Source: Colocasia esculenta | Lineage: Eukaryota; Streptophyta; Magnoliopsida; Alismatales; Araceae | NCBI GenBank assembly: GCA_014218235.1 | Contig: CM024755.1 | Location: forward strand, 99,180,948 to 99,244,947 | Direction of reading: 5' to 3' | Length of the DNA: 64,000 bases | Notes under the pieces: model-generated | Database searches by the model: none | What the model was told of the DNA's origin: nothing | The model's input: the letters and a program-made list of their open reading frames with translations, nothing else | Shown here: positions 12,114 through 22,504 of the stretch, piece after piece | Layout of the letters: each line of letters opens with the position of its first letter | Numbering within the stretch: the stretch's first letter is position 1 | Made by a program: the position numbers and the translations under genes

Positions 12114-14138
12114 TTGAGGGATTTGCATCTATCACCGCCCCCTTTGACTAAGCTAACCAGGAAGGGTGTAAAGTTTGTTTGGTCTGAGGAGTGTGAGAGT
12201 AGCTTTCAATTATTGAAGGCTAAGCTTACTTCTGCACCGGTACTGGTATTGCCTAGTGGTGATGAGGGTTTTGCCATCTATACAGATGCGTCGCGGATTG
12301 GTTTAGGCTGTGTATTGATGCAGCAGGGAAGGGTAGTGGCGTATGCTTCTCGCCAATTGAAGGAGCATAAGCGTAACTATCTGACTCATGATTTGGAGCT
12401 TGCGGCAGTGGTTCATGCACTGAAGATCTGGAGGCACTATCTTTATGGTGTCAGATTTGAGGTGTTCACTGACCATAAGAGCTTGAGGTATCTCTTCTCA
12501 CAAAAGGAATTAAACTTGCGGCAGATAAGTTGGATTGAGTTCCTTAGGGACTATGACTTCGACCTTCAGCATCATCCTGGAAAGGCGAATGTCGTAGCGG
12601 ATGCTCTTAGTAGGAAGAGGTCATCACTCCAGCAGGATTGGAAGATGTTGGAGGATGCGGCTTGTGCGATGACTGAGTTAGAGCTATTATGTCAGGCTTT
12701 CATGGCTCAGTTGTCTATCCGGTCTTCGGTGTTGGATGAGGTAATTAAGCCACAGAAAGCCGACCCTAGACTCCAGGAATTAGTGGGCAAGGCAAGCATT
12801 ACTCATGATGAGGAAGGTGTGATTAGATTTCATCACCGAGTATGTGTTCCCGATATAGCGGATGTCCGTGAGCATGTTTTAGTGGAAGCTTATAGGTCTA
12901 GATTCTCTATTCATCCGGGTAACACTAAGATGTACCATGATTTGAAGAGATTATTTTGGTGGTCTGGCATGAAGAAGGATGTAGTGGATTATGTTTCCAG
13001 GTGTTCAGTATGCCAGCAAGTGAAGGCCGAGCGGCAGCGAGCATTTGGCCTTATGCAAATGATGGAAATCCCAGTATGGAAGTGGGAGGTTGTCACTATG
13101 GATTTTGTAACGGGTTTGCCCAGATCAAGGAAAAGCAATGACTCGATTTTGGTAGTTGTAGATAGATTCTCTAAGACTGTGCATTTCTTGCCTATGAAGA
13201 AGAAGCAGTCGATTGAGAGTTTAGCTAGATTGTATGTTAGTAGCATTATTAGATTGCATGGTGTGCCGAAGTCGATCATTTTGGATCGAGATCCGAGATT
13301 TACTTCGAGGTTGTGGAAGGGTCTTCAGGATGCATTAGGTTCTGAATTGAAGCTTAGTTCGTCATTCCATCCCCAGACAGATGGACAGTCCAAGAGGACT
13401 ATCCAGACACTCGAGGATATGTTGAGAGCATGTGTGCTGGATTGGAAGGATGATTGGGAGAGTCATCTACCTCTTGTGGAGTTCGCATACAACAAAAGTT
13501 TTCATGCGAGTATTCGTATGGCTCCATTTGAGGCATTGTATGGAAGGCCTTGTAGATCTCCTTTATGTTGGGAGGAGACTAGTGATAGGCAGTTGATCAG
13601 TCCGGAGTTAGTTCAGGAGACTTTGGATAAGATCCAGCTTATCAGGAAGAGGCTTATTGCGGCGCAAGATAGGAAGAAGAGTTACGCCGACAACAGAAGG
13701 AAGGATTTAGAGTTCGAGGTGGGTGAGCATGTCTTTTTGAAGATTTCACCTACTCGAGGTGTTGTCAGATTTGGCAGGCATAGTAAGCTAAGTCCTAGAT
13801 TCATTGGCCCATATGAGATTCTCAGACGATTGGGCAACGTGGCGTATAAACTAGCTTTACCCCCAGCATTAGCTAGTGTTCATCTGGTGTTCCACATATC
13901 TATGCTCAGGAGGTATGTTCGAGATCCATCTCACATAATTAGTCACGAGCCAGTGGAGATATAGCCAGATCTGTCTTATGTTGAGCAACCTGTAGCTATT
14001 CTTGACCGGAAGGTTCAGCATCTCCGGAACAAGAGGATTGCGTCCGTTAAGGTGTTATGGCGCAACTTCTCACGAGAGGAGGCTACTTGGGAGCTTGAGG
14101 ATGCTATGAAGAAGAAGTATCCCCAATTGTTTGAATAG
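12114..14138 (+). pseudogene. GypB RNase H, integrase and chromodomain
   Basis: After the frame slip near 12150 the frame is open to 13964. RNase H has YTDASRIGLGCVLMQ, LTHDLELAAVVHALKIWRHYL and FTDHKSL. Integrase has the zinc-binding H..H..CSVCQQVK set, the core D,D,E region (TMDFVTGLP, ILDRDPRFTS, HPQTDGQSKRTIQTLED), then the GPY/F module (RFIGPYEILRRLG). A TAG at 13962 interrupts, and the chromodomain-like tail (AILDRKVQHLRNKR, NFSREEATWELEDAM) runs to the stop at 14136-14138. This order is diagnostic of chromoviruses. Confidence 0.85.
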
Positions 14139-14170
14139 TGTCGGTCTAACTTCGAGGATGAAGTTTTCTT

Positions 14171-14184
14171 TAAGGGGGAGAGGG
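14171..14184 (+). other. GypB polypurine tract
   Basis: The run taagggggagaggg abuts the 3' LTR start TGTAAGACCC at 14185. Confidence 0.8.
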
Positions 14185-14622
14185 TGTAAGACCCTCGAAT
14201 TTTGCCCTTTTATTAGGTCATATGTTATGTAGATGTTTTGTATAGTGCCATGTATATGTATATGTATATAATTATTTCTAGTTATTTAGGTATTATTACA
14301 GATTTTTCCTAGTGTCCTAGAACCCCCGTTCTCTCTTGTTTGTGCGTTCTGTCTGCACTTTTGTAAACAGGAACTTAACGACAACATTTGATGCCGTTAA
14401 GATCTATGGTAGGTGGCAACCTTTGGTGCCGTCAACCCCTGTTGGCGGCCAACTATGTGTCGCCAAGTTCTTCAGTGTTTACAGAATGCATGTTTTGATC
14501 TTTGTGATTTATTTCCCAGACTTCTGGATGTAAGTACATGCTATAGATTTTATATGTGATTCAGTACATGCAGTAGGTCATACCCTGAGGCTAGGGCGAA
14601 TTTAGGTGTACAGATTTATTTA
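14185..14622 (+). repeat. GypB 3' LTR, piece 1
   Basis: It aligns with 6461-7400 of the 5' LTR but lacks about 510 bp corresponding to roughly 6555-7065, the part with the TATA box. It is cut by LineG at about 14622, where an A-rich tail of the LINE begins. Confidence 0.85.
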
Positions 14623-14633
14623 TTTATTTATTA
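14623..14633 (-). other. LineG 3' tail
   Basis: The plus strand reads as TTTA repeats, so the LINE ends in (TAAA)n rather than plain poly(A). This marks the 3' end and the minus orientation. Confidence 0.6.
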
Positions 14634-14823
14634 ATTTTGGCGAAAAGGATGCCATAGGAATCAACACCGGTCAAGTGCACTCCACCCCAGTAGGGTGAAG
14701 TGGAATCACTCCCCTAGGCGATAACCTACTACACCTAAGTTTTATTGATGATAGAAAATAATACAACATCTGCGGGGCATACCTCTGGAGAAAACAATCA
14801 AAGAGAAATAGACATTATGCCGC

Positions 14824-17800
14824 CTATACCAAACTAATGTTGGATAGACCTGATCTATCAAGAACAACTGGACCCTTACAGGAGTGAGGAAGGGAATGGG
14901 CACCCCAGAAGACATGATTAACTTTGGAAACCACTGCATAATTTGCCAGACTGTCCGCCACCATGTTAGCTTCTCGGAAAACATGAGAGATGCTTATCAA
15001 GCTAAGGTCTGCATTCTTTATATCACGCCACCAGTGATAAGATCTCCAGGAAGTGCATTTGTTTTGATGCAAAGAGTTTATAAGCACCAGGAAGTCAGAT
15101 CTGATTTCAGCGAGCTGAACCCCTATATGAGCTGCAATCCTTATACCATCACACAAGGCCCGTGTTTTGCAATGATATTATCCCCCATACCATAATAATG
15201 AGAAAAAGCAACAAGCACCATGCCATCTCTATTCCGGATGCAACCACCACCTCCACAATAGCCTGGATTCCCTTTAGAAGCCCCATCTACATTTAAACAA
15301 AATCTCCCATCCGGCGGAATCCATCTGATGTCTTCTTGGCAGAAAACTGAGGATTAAAACCATAAGCTTGAAGCACCGAGTGATCCAGCACAGAAGGAGC
15401 ACTTTTGAAAGTGATGTTGGTGAGAACTAAGGAAATCTGAAGCTGAATGGACTTGATAATCTCATTAACTCGGACCAGCCTTTCTTCATATTTTGCTATG
15501 CAGCGACCTTTCCATAGCTTCCATAGCATAACCATGAAACCATAAAAGGGATATAAATCCCATAGGGGATCTGATGTTACAAGCTTTGACAAAATTCCAA
15601 GTCCTAGTGGTAATATGACTATGTAGGTGAATTTTGTTACTGACCAGAGGGAATAGCCATCGCCAAACCTGAACTGCGATCTCACTGTTGATGAAGAGAT
15701 GATCAAGGTCTTCACTTTGAGGGTTAGCACAGCAGTTGCATCTGGAAACCATTGGAACACCACAGTCCGCTATTCTACTGTCTATAAGGATGGCATCATT
15801 CAAAATCTTCTAGGTAAACAAAGAGATTCTAGGATTAAAGGAAGACTACCGGATCTTTAACCATTCAGTTTGACGGTTGCCTTTGTCTCTTATCCAGTTA
15901 TAAGCAGAGGAGACAAAGAAACCACCACTGGGAGAGGCAGCCCAGACACACCTATCATCCTCTTCATGAAGCCGAATACCCGCTAGAAAATCTTCAGGGA
16001 AGACCACCCTTAAGGGATGGGAGACATTGTTCACCACCTCCTGAACAGTAGAGTTATCATACACCAAATCGCCTTAGATGAGACCAGAAAAGGGAAGATC
16101 ACCCATCCAATTATCCTGCAGAAACTTGATGTCGTTCCCATTACCAAGAATCCAGGTTGTGTTATTTTGAATTACAGTATTTGCAGTGTGGAAAATAGCC
16201 TTCGGGATACCATGTATATGGCTGAAAGTAGAATTAACATATCTCTTCCTTGCATAAGAAGCCCAAAGTGAAGATGAATGATTAATATTCCACAGTTGTT
16301 TAACTACCAAGGACAACTGAACATGATGCAGATTACGAATGCCCAGGCCCCCTTCAGCTTTTGGAAGGAGCATAAACTTCCAGGACACCCAGTGCTGCCG
16401 ACGAAGGCCATCTGGCCCGTTCCAGAAGAAAGCCGCTGCTAACCTTTGGAAGAAATTTATTACAGCTTTAGGAAGGACTGCTGCTGCCATTAGATAGATA
16501 GGAATAGAACAGACCACCGAGTTTATCAAAGTAATTCTCCCAGCTTCGGAGATAAACTTGGATTTCCATCCTTCAAACTTCCCATTACCTTTATCTATTA
16601 GGTGCTTATAATCTACAGTGAGGACTCTGCCAGGTCAAAAAGGAACACCAAGGTAAAAAAGCGGTCCTTGCTGCTTCTTATAACCAGTGAAATATCTAAT
16701 TCTTTGAATAGTCAGTAGGGACATCTTGGCATCAACCATGAAAGAACTTTTACAAGCATTGATTTGTTGACCTGAGGACTAGGAATATTTGTCCAAGAAA
16801 GTCATTAGATTTCTGACATTACAAATACTGCCATTCAAGAAAATAAGCGTGTCATCCGCATACAGCAAATGGGATGGGGCGGGGCTACCTCTTGGGCTAG
16901 CATAAGGGAGAAGGATACCCCTGGAAACCAAACTAGTCAGGCCTCTGCTGAGAGCTTCCTCCATGATGATGAAAAGAGCCGGGGCCAGGGGATCACCTTG
17001 CCTGAGGCCTCTTGTAGATTTAAAATAACCCACCGAATGACTATTAAACAACATAGAGAACCAGCAGTTGGATATCATCATACCCATGTAGGAAACAAAC
17101 CTAGAAGAAAAACCGAAGCTCCTGAGGACTGCAAACAAGAAATCCCATTCAACACTGTCATAAGCTTTCTTGATGTCCAGTTTAAAAATAGCATTACCCC
17201 CCCTAACTTTGCGACCGATATCCCGAACTAATTGTCTAGAAAAGGAGACGTTATCTAGAATGCACCTTCCTGGAACAAACGCCCCTTGTTCCTCTGAAAT
17301 TATATCTGGAAGAATAGCAGCCAACCTGTCACATAAAATTCTAGATACTATTTTGTAACAAAAGTTGCATAGACTAACAGGCCGGAAATCATTGAACGAT
17401 TGGGGAGGGAGTTTCTTCGAGACCAGAGCAATTAGAGTAGAGGTTACTCCTCTGGGGAAAGGGTGACCCTGGAAGAAACCACTAACCACTGCATAGACCT
17501 CATTATGAATTATGTCCCAGAAAGAAGTGAAGAAAATACCGGTGAAACCATCTGGACTGGGGGAGCTGTTACCATTCAAACTCCAAACCACCTTTTTAAC
17601 TTCTTCCATACTTGGTTCAGCACACAGGGCAGCATTTTGAGCATCCGAAATTTTGGAGGGAATGACATTTAGAATGTCCTCGTCGATAAGATGGTTGGAA
17701 GACTGCAAAAGACTCTCAAAGAAACACACCGCCTTATTCTGGAGAACCTCTTGGTCCTCACACCAGGAACCATTAACGTGAAGATGTTGGATCCTGTTAA

Positions 17801-18916
17801 TTCTTCTTTTACTTTGAACAGTAGCATGATAAAAGGCGGTGTTCTTGTCACCTTTCACCAGCTAGTCCACACGAGATTTTTGTGCCGAAAAAATTTCTTG
17901 GCAGTGCAGCGCCTCGAAGAGATCAGCATTAGCCTGGCCGAGAGTAGATCTGTTTTCTGGTGACGGATTGGAATCAAAACTTTCCTGCTTAACTTTAACA
18001 GCTTCCTCCTGAACAAGCACATTTCTGTTAACATCCCCAAAGATCATTTTATTCCAGGTGCGAAAAGCCTGTTTAACTGCCTTAAGCTTCAGAAAAAGGA
18101 GAACAAACGGGTTGGGTGCCATTGAGTGTTTTCCTCTCGAGCTTTACTGACTGTATCATGAAACGTAGCATGGGAAGTCCACATTTCTTGGAACATAAAT
18201 CTGGAAGGAGGTTTATGTTCCGTAACAAAATTTACCAACAAGGGAGAGTGGTCAGAAGGACCCCGAGGAAGGTGTCTGACAGAGAGGCCCGGAAACTGAT
18301 CATCACAATTAGTATTTAAGAAAAATCGGTCCAGTCTAGCCATGATAGAAGCCTGGCCTATTCTTTTGTTAGACTAGGTGAAGTGTGAGCCAGTGAAGCC
18401 AGCATCATGCAGGGATGTAGCATTGATACACGCATTAAAGTCCAGCATAGCATCCATATTACTTAAGCGATCTCCCTTTTTCTCAGCAGGTTGGAGGACG
18501 TAGTTGAAGTCTCCACCAACGATCCAGGGAACGTCCATAGTGTCCGAAATGGCAGTAATATCATCAAAAAGAGATTTTCTGGTGGCATAGTCACAAGAAG
18601 CATACACAAAGGTAATGACCATATTAATATTATTTTCCTCCATAACAGCTAAGGAGATCTGTTGATCAGATTTACTGATGACTCGCATGGAATGATTTTT
18701 CTAGAAAATCCAAATTTTTTAGTGTTCCTCCCCATTCCCTTCATAAGACTGCATTTTCAAGGACCTGTAAATTTTAGCGGCTCTAGAAAAAGGAATCTTT
18801 GGTTCATCAATCGCCAAAACGTCAATATTTTCCTTCCTAACCAACCTTCTTAGGACTCGCCTAGAGGCATTATTAGAAATGCCCCTAATATTACAATATA
18901 GAATAGAGCTAGTCAT
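14824..18916 (-). pseudogene. LineG ORF2: endonuclease, reverse transcriptase, zinc-binding region, RNase H
   Basis: Start ATG at 18916 overlaps the ORF1 stop. In order: AP-type endonuclease (NIRGISN, PWIVGGDFN, RLDRFFLN, PSDHSPLL; 18916-18089); RT (17858-16779) with FRPVSLCN, DIKKAYDSV, RQGDPLAPALF and catalytic LLYADDTLIF; a zinc-binding region of the zf-RVT type (CNCCANPQSEDLDHLF, 15750-15700); and a C-terminal RNase H with NVDGASKGNPG (about 15290) and SHVFREANMVADSLA. Several stops and frame slips (for example near 18710, 18370, 16779, 16074 and 15300) disable it. Confidence 0.85.
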
Positions 18917-19252
18917 GAGGAAGAGTATCTAGAGGTGCCCCCTGCTGCCTTTGCCTGCGATCTGGTTCTAGCCCCGATAATTTTAAGAGAATTACCTTCT
19001 TCTATAGGAGGAGCTTTACTCATAAATATATTCTCACTAGCCGCAATTTGAGAAACCTTCCGAAGGGATGCTTCCGCCGGTTTTGGAAAGGATTTAGCAG
19101 GGTTCTGGCAGTCCTGTTCATCCTGTTCAACAGGAACCGACGCGGGAGAAGACATAACACCGACGTAATTTGCGTCATACACATCCTTCAAGACTTTGCC
19201 GCACTCAAACATATGAGCATCCTCCTGCATGCAGACCCTATGCACTCCATGC
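18913..19252 (-). pseudogene. LineG ORF1, C-terminal part
   Basis: About 110 codons end with a basic segment (GARTRSQAKAAGG) and TGA at 18913-18915. The stop overlaps the ORF2 start as ATGA. The upstream part is separated by CopA and resumes at 32112. No catalytic role is expected; ORF1 proteins bind the LINE RNA. Confidence 0.7.
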
Positions 19253-19451
19253 TGATGATTATTCTGTCCCCATGTAATTTTAAGTATATTTTTTTTGGTG
19301 ACTAACAAAACCTTATCAATGTTCTTTAAGTCTTAAGTACAGGAAATACACCAAAGTTAATCAAGCCAATATTGGTAAGTATTATATTTCTGAAGCATTA
19401 ATTTTTCAAGATTGTATCTATCTAAGTCCACATCGATTTCAGTTGAAAGTC

Positions 19452-20240
19452 ACAACGATTTCCTTCATGTATATCGTTTTAAATAGAGCTATAACGATTT
19501 GCTCATCGCAACGATTTCTTAAGTCATCATAACGATTTGCCCATCGTAACGATTTGCTCATCGCAACGATTTCTTAAGTCATTATAACGATTTTCCCATC
19601 GTAATGATTTGCTCATCGCAACGATTTCTTTAGTCATTCTAACGATTTGCCCATCGTAACGATTTGCTCATCGCAATGACTTCTTAAGTCATCATAATGA
19701 TTTGCCCATCGTAACGATTTGCTCACCGCAACGATTCCTTAAGTTATCATAACGATTCGCTCATCGTAACGATTTGCTCATCGCAACGATTCATTAAGTC
19801 ATCATAACGATTTGCTCATCGCAACGATTCGTTAAGTCATCATAACAATTCGATCATCGTAACGATTTGCTCATTGCAATGATTCATTAAGTAATCATAA
19901 CGATTCGCTCATCATAACGATTTGCTCATCGTAACGATTTGTTAAGTCATCATAACGATTCGCTCATCATCACGATTTGCTTTGCGCAACGATTTCTTTA
20001 GCGCTCATAACAATTTGCTATGCGCAACGATTTCTTTAGCGCTCATAACGATTTGCTTTGCACAACGATTTCTTTAGCGCTAATAACGATTTGCTTTGCG
20101 CAATGATTTCTTTAGCGCTCATAACAATTTGCTTTGCGCAACGATTTCTTTAGCGCTCATAACGATTTACTTTCTATAACGACTTGTTAAGTGCTCATAA
20201 CGATTTCTTCAGTAAACACTTGATCATAACGATTTCATAA
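19452..20240 (+). repeat. U3 minisatellite of CopA 5' LTR (38-bp unit, AACGATT core)
   Basis: It is built of degenerate 38-bp units, each a 17-bp plus a 21-bp subunit that both begin AACGATT. Two subfamilies lie in order: AACGATTTGCTCATCGC with a TTAAGTCATCAT partner first, then AACGATTTGCTTTGCGC with a TTTAGCGCTCAT partner. It sits upstream of the TATA box. Confidence 0.85.
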
Positions 20241-20684
20241 GTCATATAGACATCGACTTTATGTTTTATATCGACTTAATATTTATCTTATTTTTGAAAG
20301 CGTTGAATAGCCAAAGTCTTCACATATCTATCTGACTGCTGTGCATTTAATGAAGATAGAACGTATCTCTGCATGCATGCAGATGATATCTTTTCATTAT
20401 CGTGCATATTCTGTCAACATCTTTTAGAACAAGCTATTTGGCATTGCTATTTTGGTGAATACTCACATCAACATGTACTGACAACAAGAGACAGCCTAGT
20501 TGTCTATTGTTCTAGCATTTAATATGTGCAGGGTCCTAAAGACATTCTGTCATACAACGTTGGACCATATAGACACCAGAAGACCTTATCTCTTTGCGTG
20601 CTCAAATGGATAAAAGATTGTTGACTAGAAGTTTCCAAAAAAAAAGACAACAGTTACTTCAACGACTACATTTCAAATTGGACA

Positions 20685-20690
20685 TATAAA
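20685..20690 (+). promoter_or_regulatory. TATA box of CopA 5' LTR
   Basis: TATAAA in the context ggacatataaattcaag is conserved in the 3' LTR and in both CopE LTRs (reverse strand). The minisatellite lies about 450 bp upstream, in the U3 position. Confidence 0.6.
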
Positions 20691-21136
20691 TTCAAGATAG
20701 CAGCTCCAGAAGATGAATCATCATTGCATACTACAAGCATTGCAGATCTTCTGAAAGAATTCGAGAGCCAAGAATTCAGTTCTAGTGTGTCTTTAGCTCT
20801 TTGCTCTCCATGCTGTAATAGAAATCCTAAGAGAGCCAGCAGAGTGCTGAGAGAGTGCCTTGTCTAGATTATTTGCTCTCAGTACTAGTAGATTCAAATC
20901 TTGACTTGCTAAAGCTTGATCTAGGGGCTTGAATTCCTGCTTATTCTTTTTGTGTTGTTGTTCCCTTTTGTTGTGAAGGAAGACCTGGTGGGGAACCAGG
21001 GTGTTTTGTTCCATTCTGTTGTGAAGGATGACCTAGTGGGGTTCTAGGGTGTTGAAGTTCCCTTCTTGTGAAGGAAGACCAGCTGAGCTGGGTGTTGTTT
21101 TTGTCCGTAGGGGGACTGTACCCTCGTTAGTGGAAT

Positions 21137-21187
21137 CCTGAGTTGTTGCTCAGGGACTGGACATAGGACTCCTAAGGAGAGGAGGTC
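21137..21187 (+). promoter_or_regulatory. Two-hairpin leader module of CopA LTR
   Basis: Hairpin 1 is CCTGAG-ttgttg-CTCAGG (21137-21154). A conserved link ggactggacataggac follows, then a hairpin with CTCCT and AGGAG arms (21169-21184), then tgaaccaggataa. CopC has the same layout with different but still pairing arms. Confidence 0.55.
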
Positions 21188-21371
21188 TGAACCAGGATAA
21201 TTCCTTGTGTTGTGTGATTGCTCATTGTGTGTTTGTCTTTTATACTAATCTTCTCTAACCTTCATCAAAGAACATCTTTCTGTGAATGTTTTAAGTACAG
21301 GTACTAATCAAGTAAAATTTTAAAAGACCCATTCACCCCCCCCCCCATGGGCTCGTCAACTGGGCAATAAG

Positions 21372-21383
21372 TGGTATCAGAGC
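21372..21383 (+). other. CopA primer-binding site
   Basis: TGGTATCAGAGC lies two bases after the 5' LTR and is an exact complement of the initiator tRNA-Met 3' end. Confidence 0.92.
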
Positions 21384-21411
21384 GAGTCTCTTCGACAAAG
21401 AAGTAAGATCC

Positions 21412-22494
21412 ATGGCAGCCCAAGGTAACATTGAAGGTCAGTCTGTCAACCGACCCCCTCTCTTTGATGGTGAAGATTATGCTTATTGGAAGACCAGAAT
21501 GGAGTACTTTCTCCAAGGTCACGACTATCAGATATGGTCAATAGTAGAAGAAGGCGATCTCCTGGTCACAAATGAGAAAGCTCAGTGGACAGATGATGAC
21601 AGGAAAAAGATCTCCTTGAACTGTAAGGCTAAGAGTATTCTGTGCTGTGCTCTAAGCAAAAAGGAATTCAATAGAGTTTCAGCCTGCAAATCCGCAATGG
21701 AGATGTGGGAAAAGCTTAGAATTACCTATGAAGGCACAGACAAAGTGAAGGAGACAAGAATTGATATTCTTATTACTCAATATGAAAGATTTCATATGCA
21801 ATCAGGTGAGTCCATAACTCAAATGTTCAGTCGATTCACAGATATTACAAATGGATTGGCTGGACTTAGGAAAACCTATGAGATTGGAGACATGGTGAGG
21901 AAAATTCTTAGATCCTTACCATCCTCATGGACCCCAAAGGTCACAGCTATTGAGGAAGCTAATGATCTAAAAAGGATGTCTTTGGAAAAGCTCATTGGGT
22001 CCCTTATGGCCCATGAGATCAATATGGAAAGGCTAGGAGAATCCTCAAGTAGAAAGAAGCACTCCAATGCTTTAAAAGCTGAAGAAGACTCATCAGAAGC
22101 AAGCTCAGATGAAAATGAAAGTATTGAAGACAGTGAAAATGAAGAAGCAATGCTATCAAGAAGACTGCAACGGATTTTAGCCAAGAAAAAGAAATTTCAG
22201 TCTGGCAGAAGATTCTTTAAGAAAAACAAAGAGTTTAAGAAGTCAGAAGGAAAGGATCTGAAGAAAGGAGAACCAATATGCTATGAGTGCAAGAAACCTG
22301 GACATATCAAAGCTAAATGTCCAAAGCTCAAGAAGCCTGAATTCAGAAAAAGAGAGAGCTCCAAGAAATTTATGAAATATAAGAAAAAGGCAATGGCAGC
22401 CACTTGGGAAAACAGCAGCGACTCAGACAGTGAGTCAAGCTCAAGCAGTGATAAAGAAGAAGCCAACCTAGCGTTCATGGTAAAATATAGATGA
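21412..22494 (+). CDS. CopA gag, open but shortened
   Basis: A 360-residue frame starts at ATG 21412 (MAAQGNIEGQSVN), 28 bp after the primer site. It has the N-terminal gag region (PPLFDGEDYAYWKTRMEYF) and UBN2-like capsid segment, a Glu/Ser-rich acidic part, a basic region and the CCHC knuckle CYECKKPGHIKAKC. It ends at 22494 shortly after NLAFM. CopE continues there with an acidic coil and a long linker to protease, so CopA has lost several hundred bases at this point. The capsid and RNA-binding parts look intact; assembly without the lost tail is uncertain. Confidence 0.8.
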   Translation: MAAQGNIEGQSVNRPPLFDGEDYAYWKTRMEYFLQGHDYQIWSIVEEGDLLVTNEKAQWTDDDRKKISLNCKAKSILCCALSKKEFNRVSACKSAMEMWEKLRITYEGTDKVKETRIDILITQYERFHMQSGESITQMFSRFTDITNGLAGLRKTYEIGDMVRKILRSLPSSWTPKVTAIEEANDLKRMSLEKLIGSLMAHEINMERLGESSSRKKHSNALKAEEDSSEASSDENESIEDSENEEAMLSRRLQRILAKKKKFQSGRRFFKKNKEFKKSEGKDLKKGEPICYECKKPGHIKAKCPKLKKPEFRKRESSKKFMKYKKKAMAATWENSSDSDSESSSSSDKEEANLAFMVKYR

Positions 22495-22504
22495 TAAGGG
22501 TAAC

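Larger units (their letters stand above)
19253..21369 (+). repeat. CopA 5' LTR
   Basis: The 2117-bp LTR has a U3 minisatellite (19452-20240), a TATA box (20685), a two-hairpin module (21137-21187) and a polyC run (about 21335-21346). It is 246 bp shorter than the 3' LTR, through fewer minisatellite units and a gap of about 30 bp near 20635. Confidence 0.9.

Noticed and set aside
15293..15763. 156-codon minus-strand frame as an independent gene
   Set aside because: It joins zinc-binding-region and pre-RNase H fragments of LINE ORF2 with out-of-frame ends.
19452..20240. Regular repeat array that might be a CRISPR or centromeric satellite
   Set aside because: Spacers are not unique and the array sits inside both LTRs of one element with target duplicates, so it is an LTR minisatellite.
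21370..21385. Possible tRNA-Met gene fragment
   Set aside because: Only the 12 bases complementary to the tRNA 3' end are present, in primer-site position; no cloverleaf is possible.
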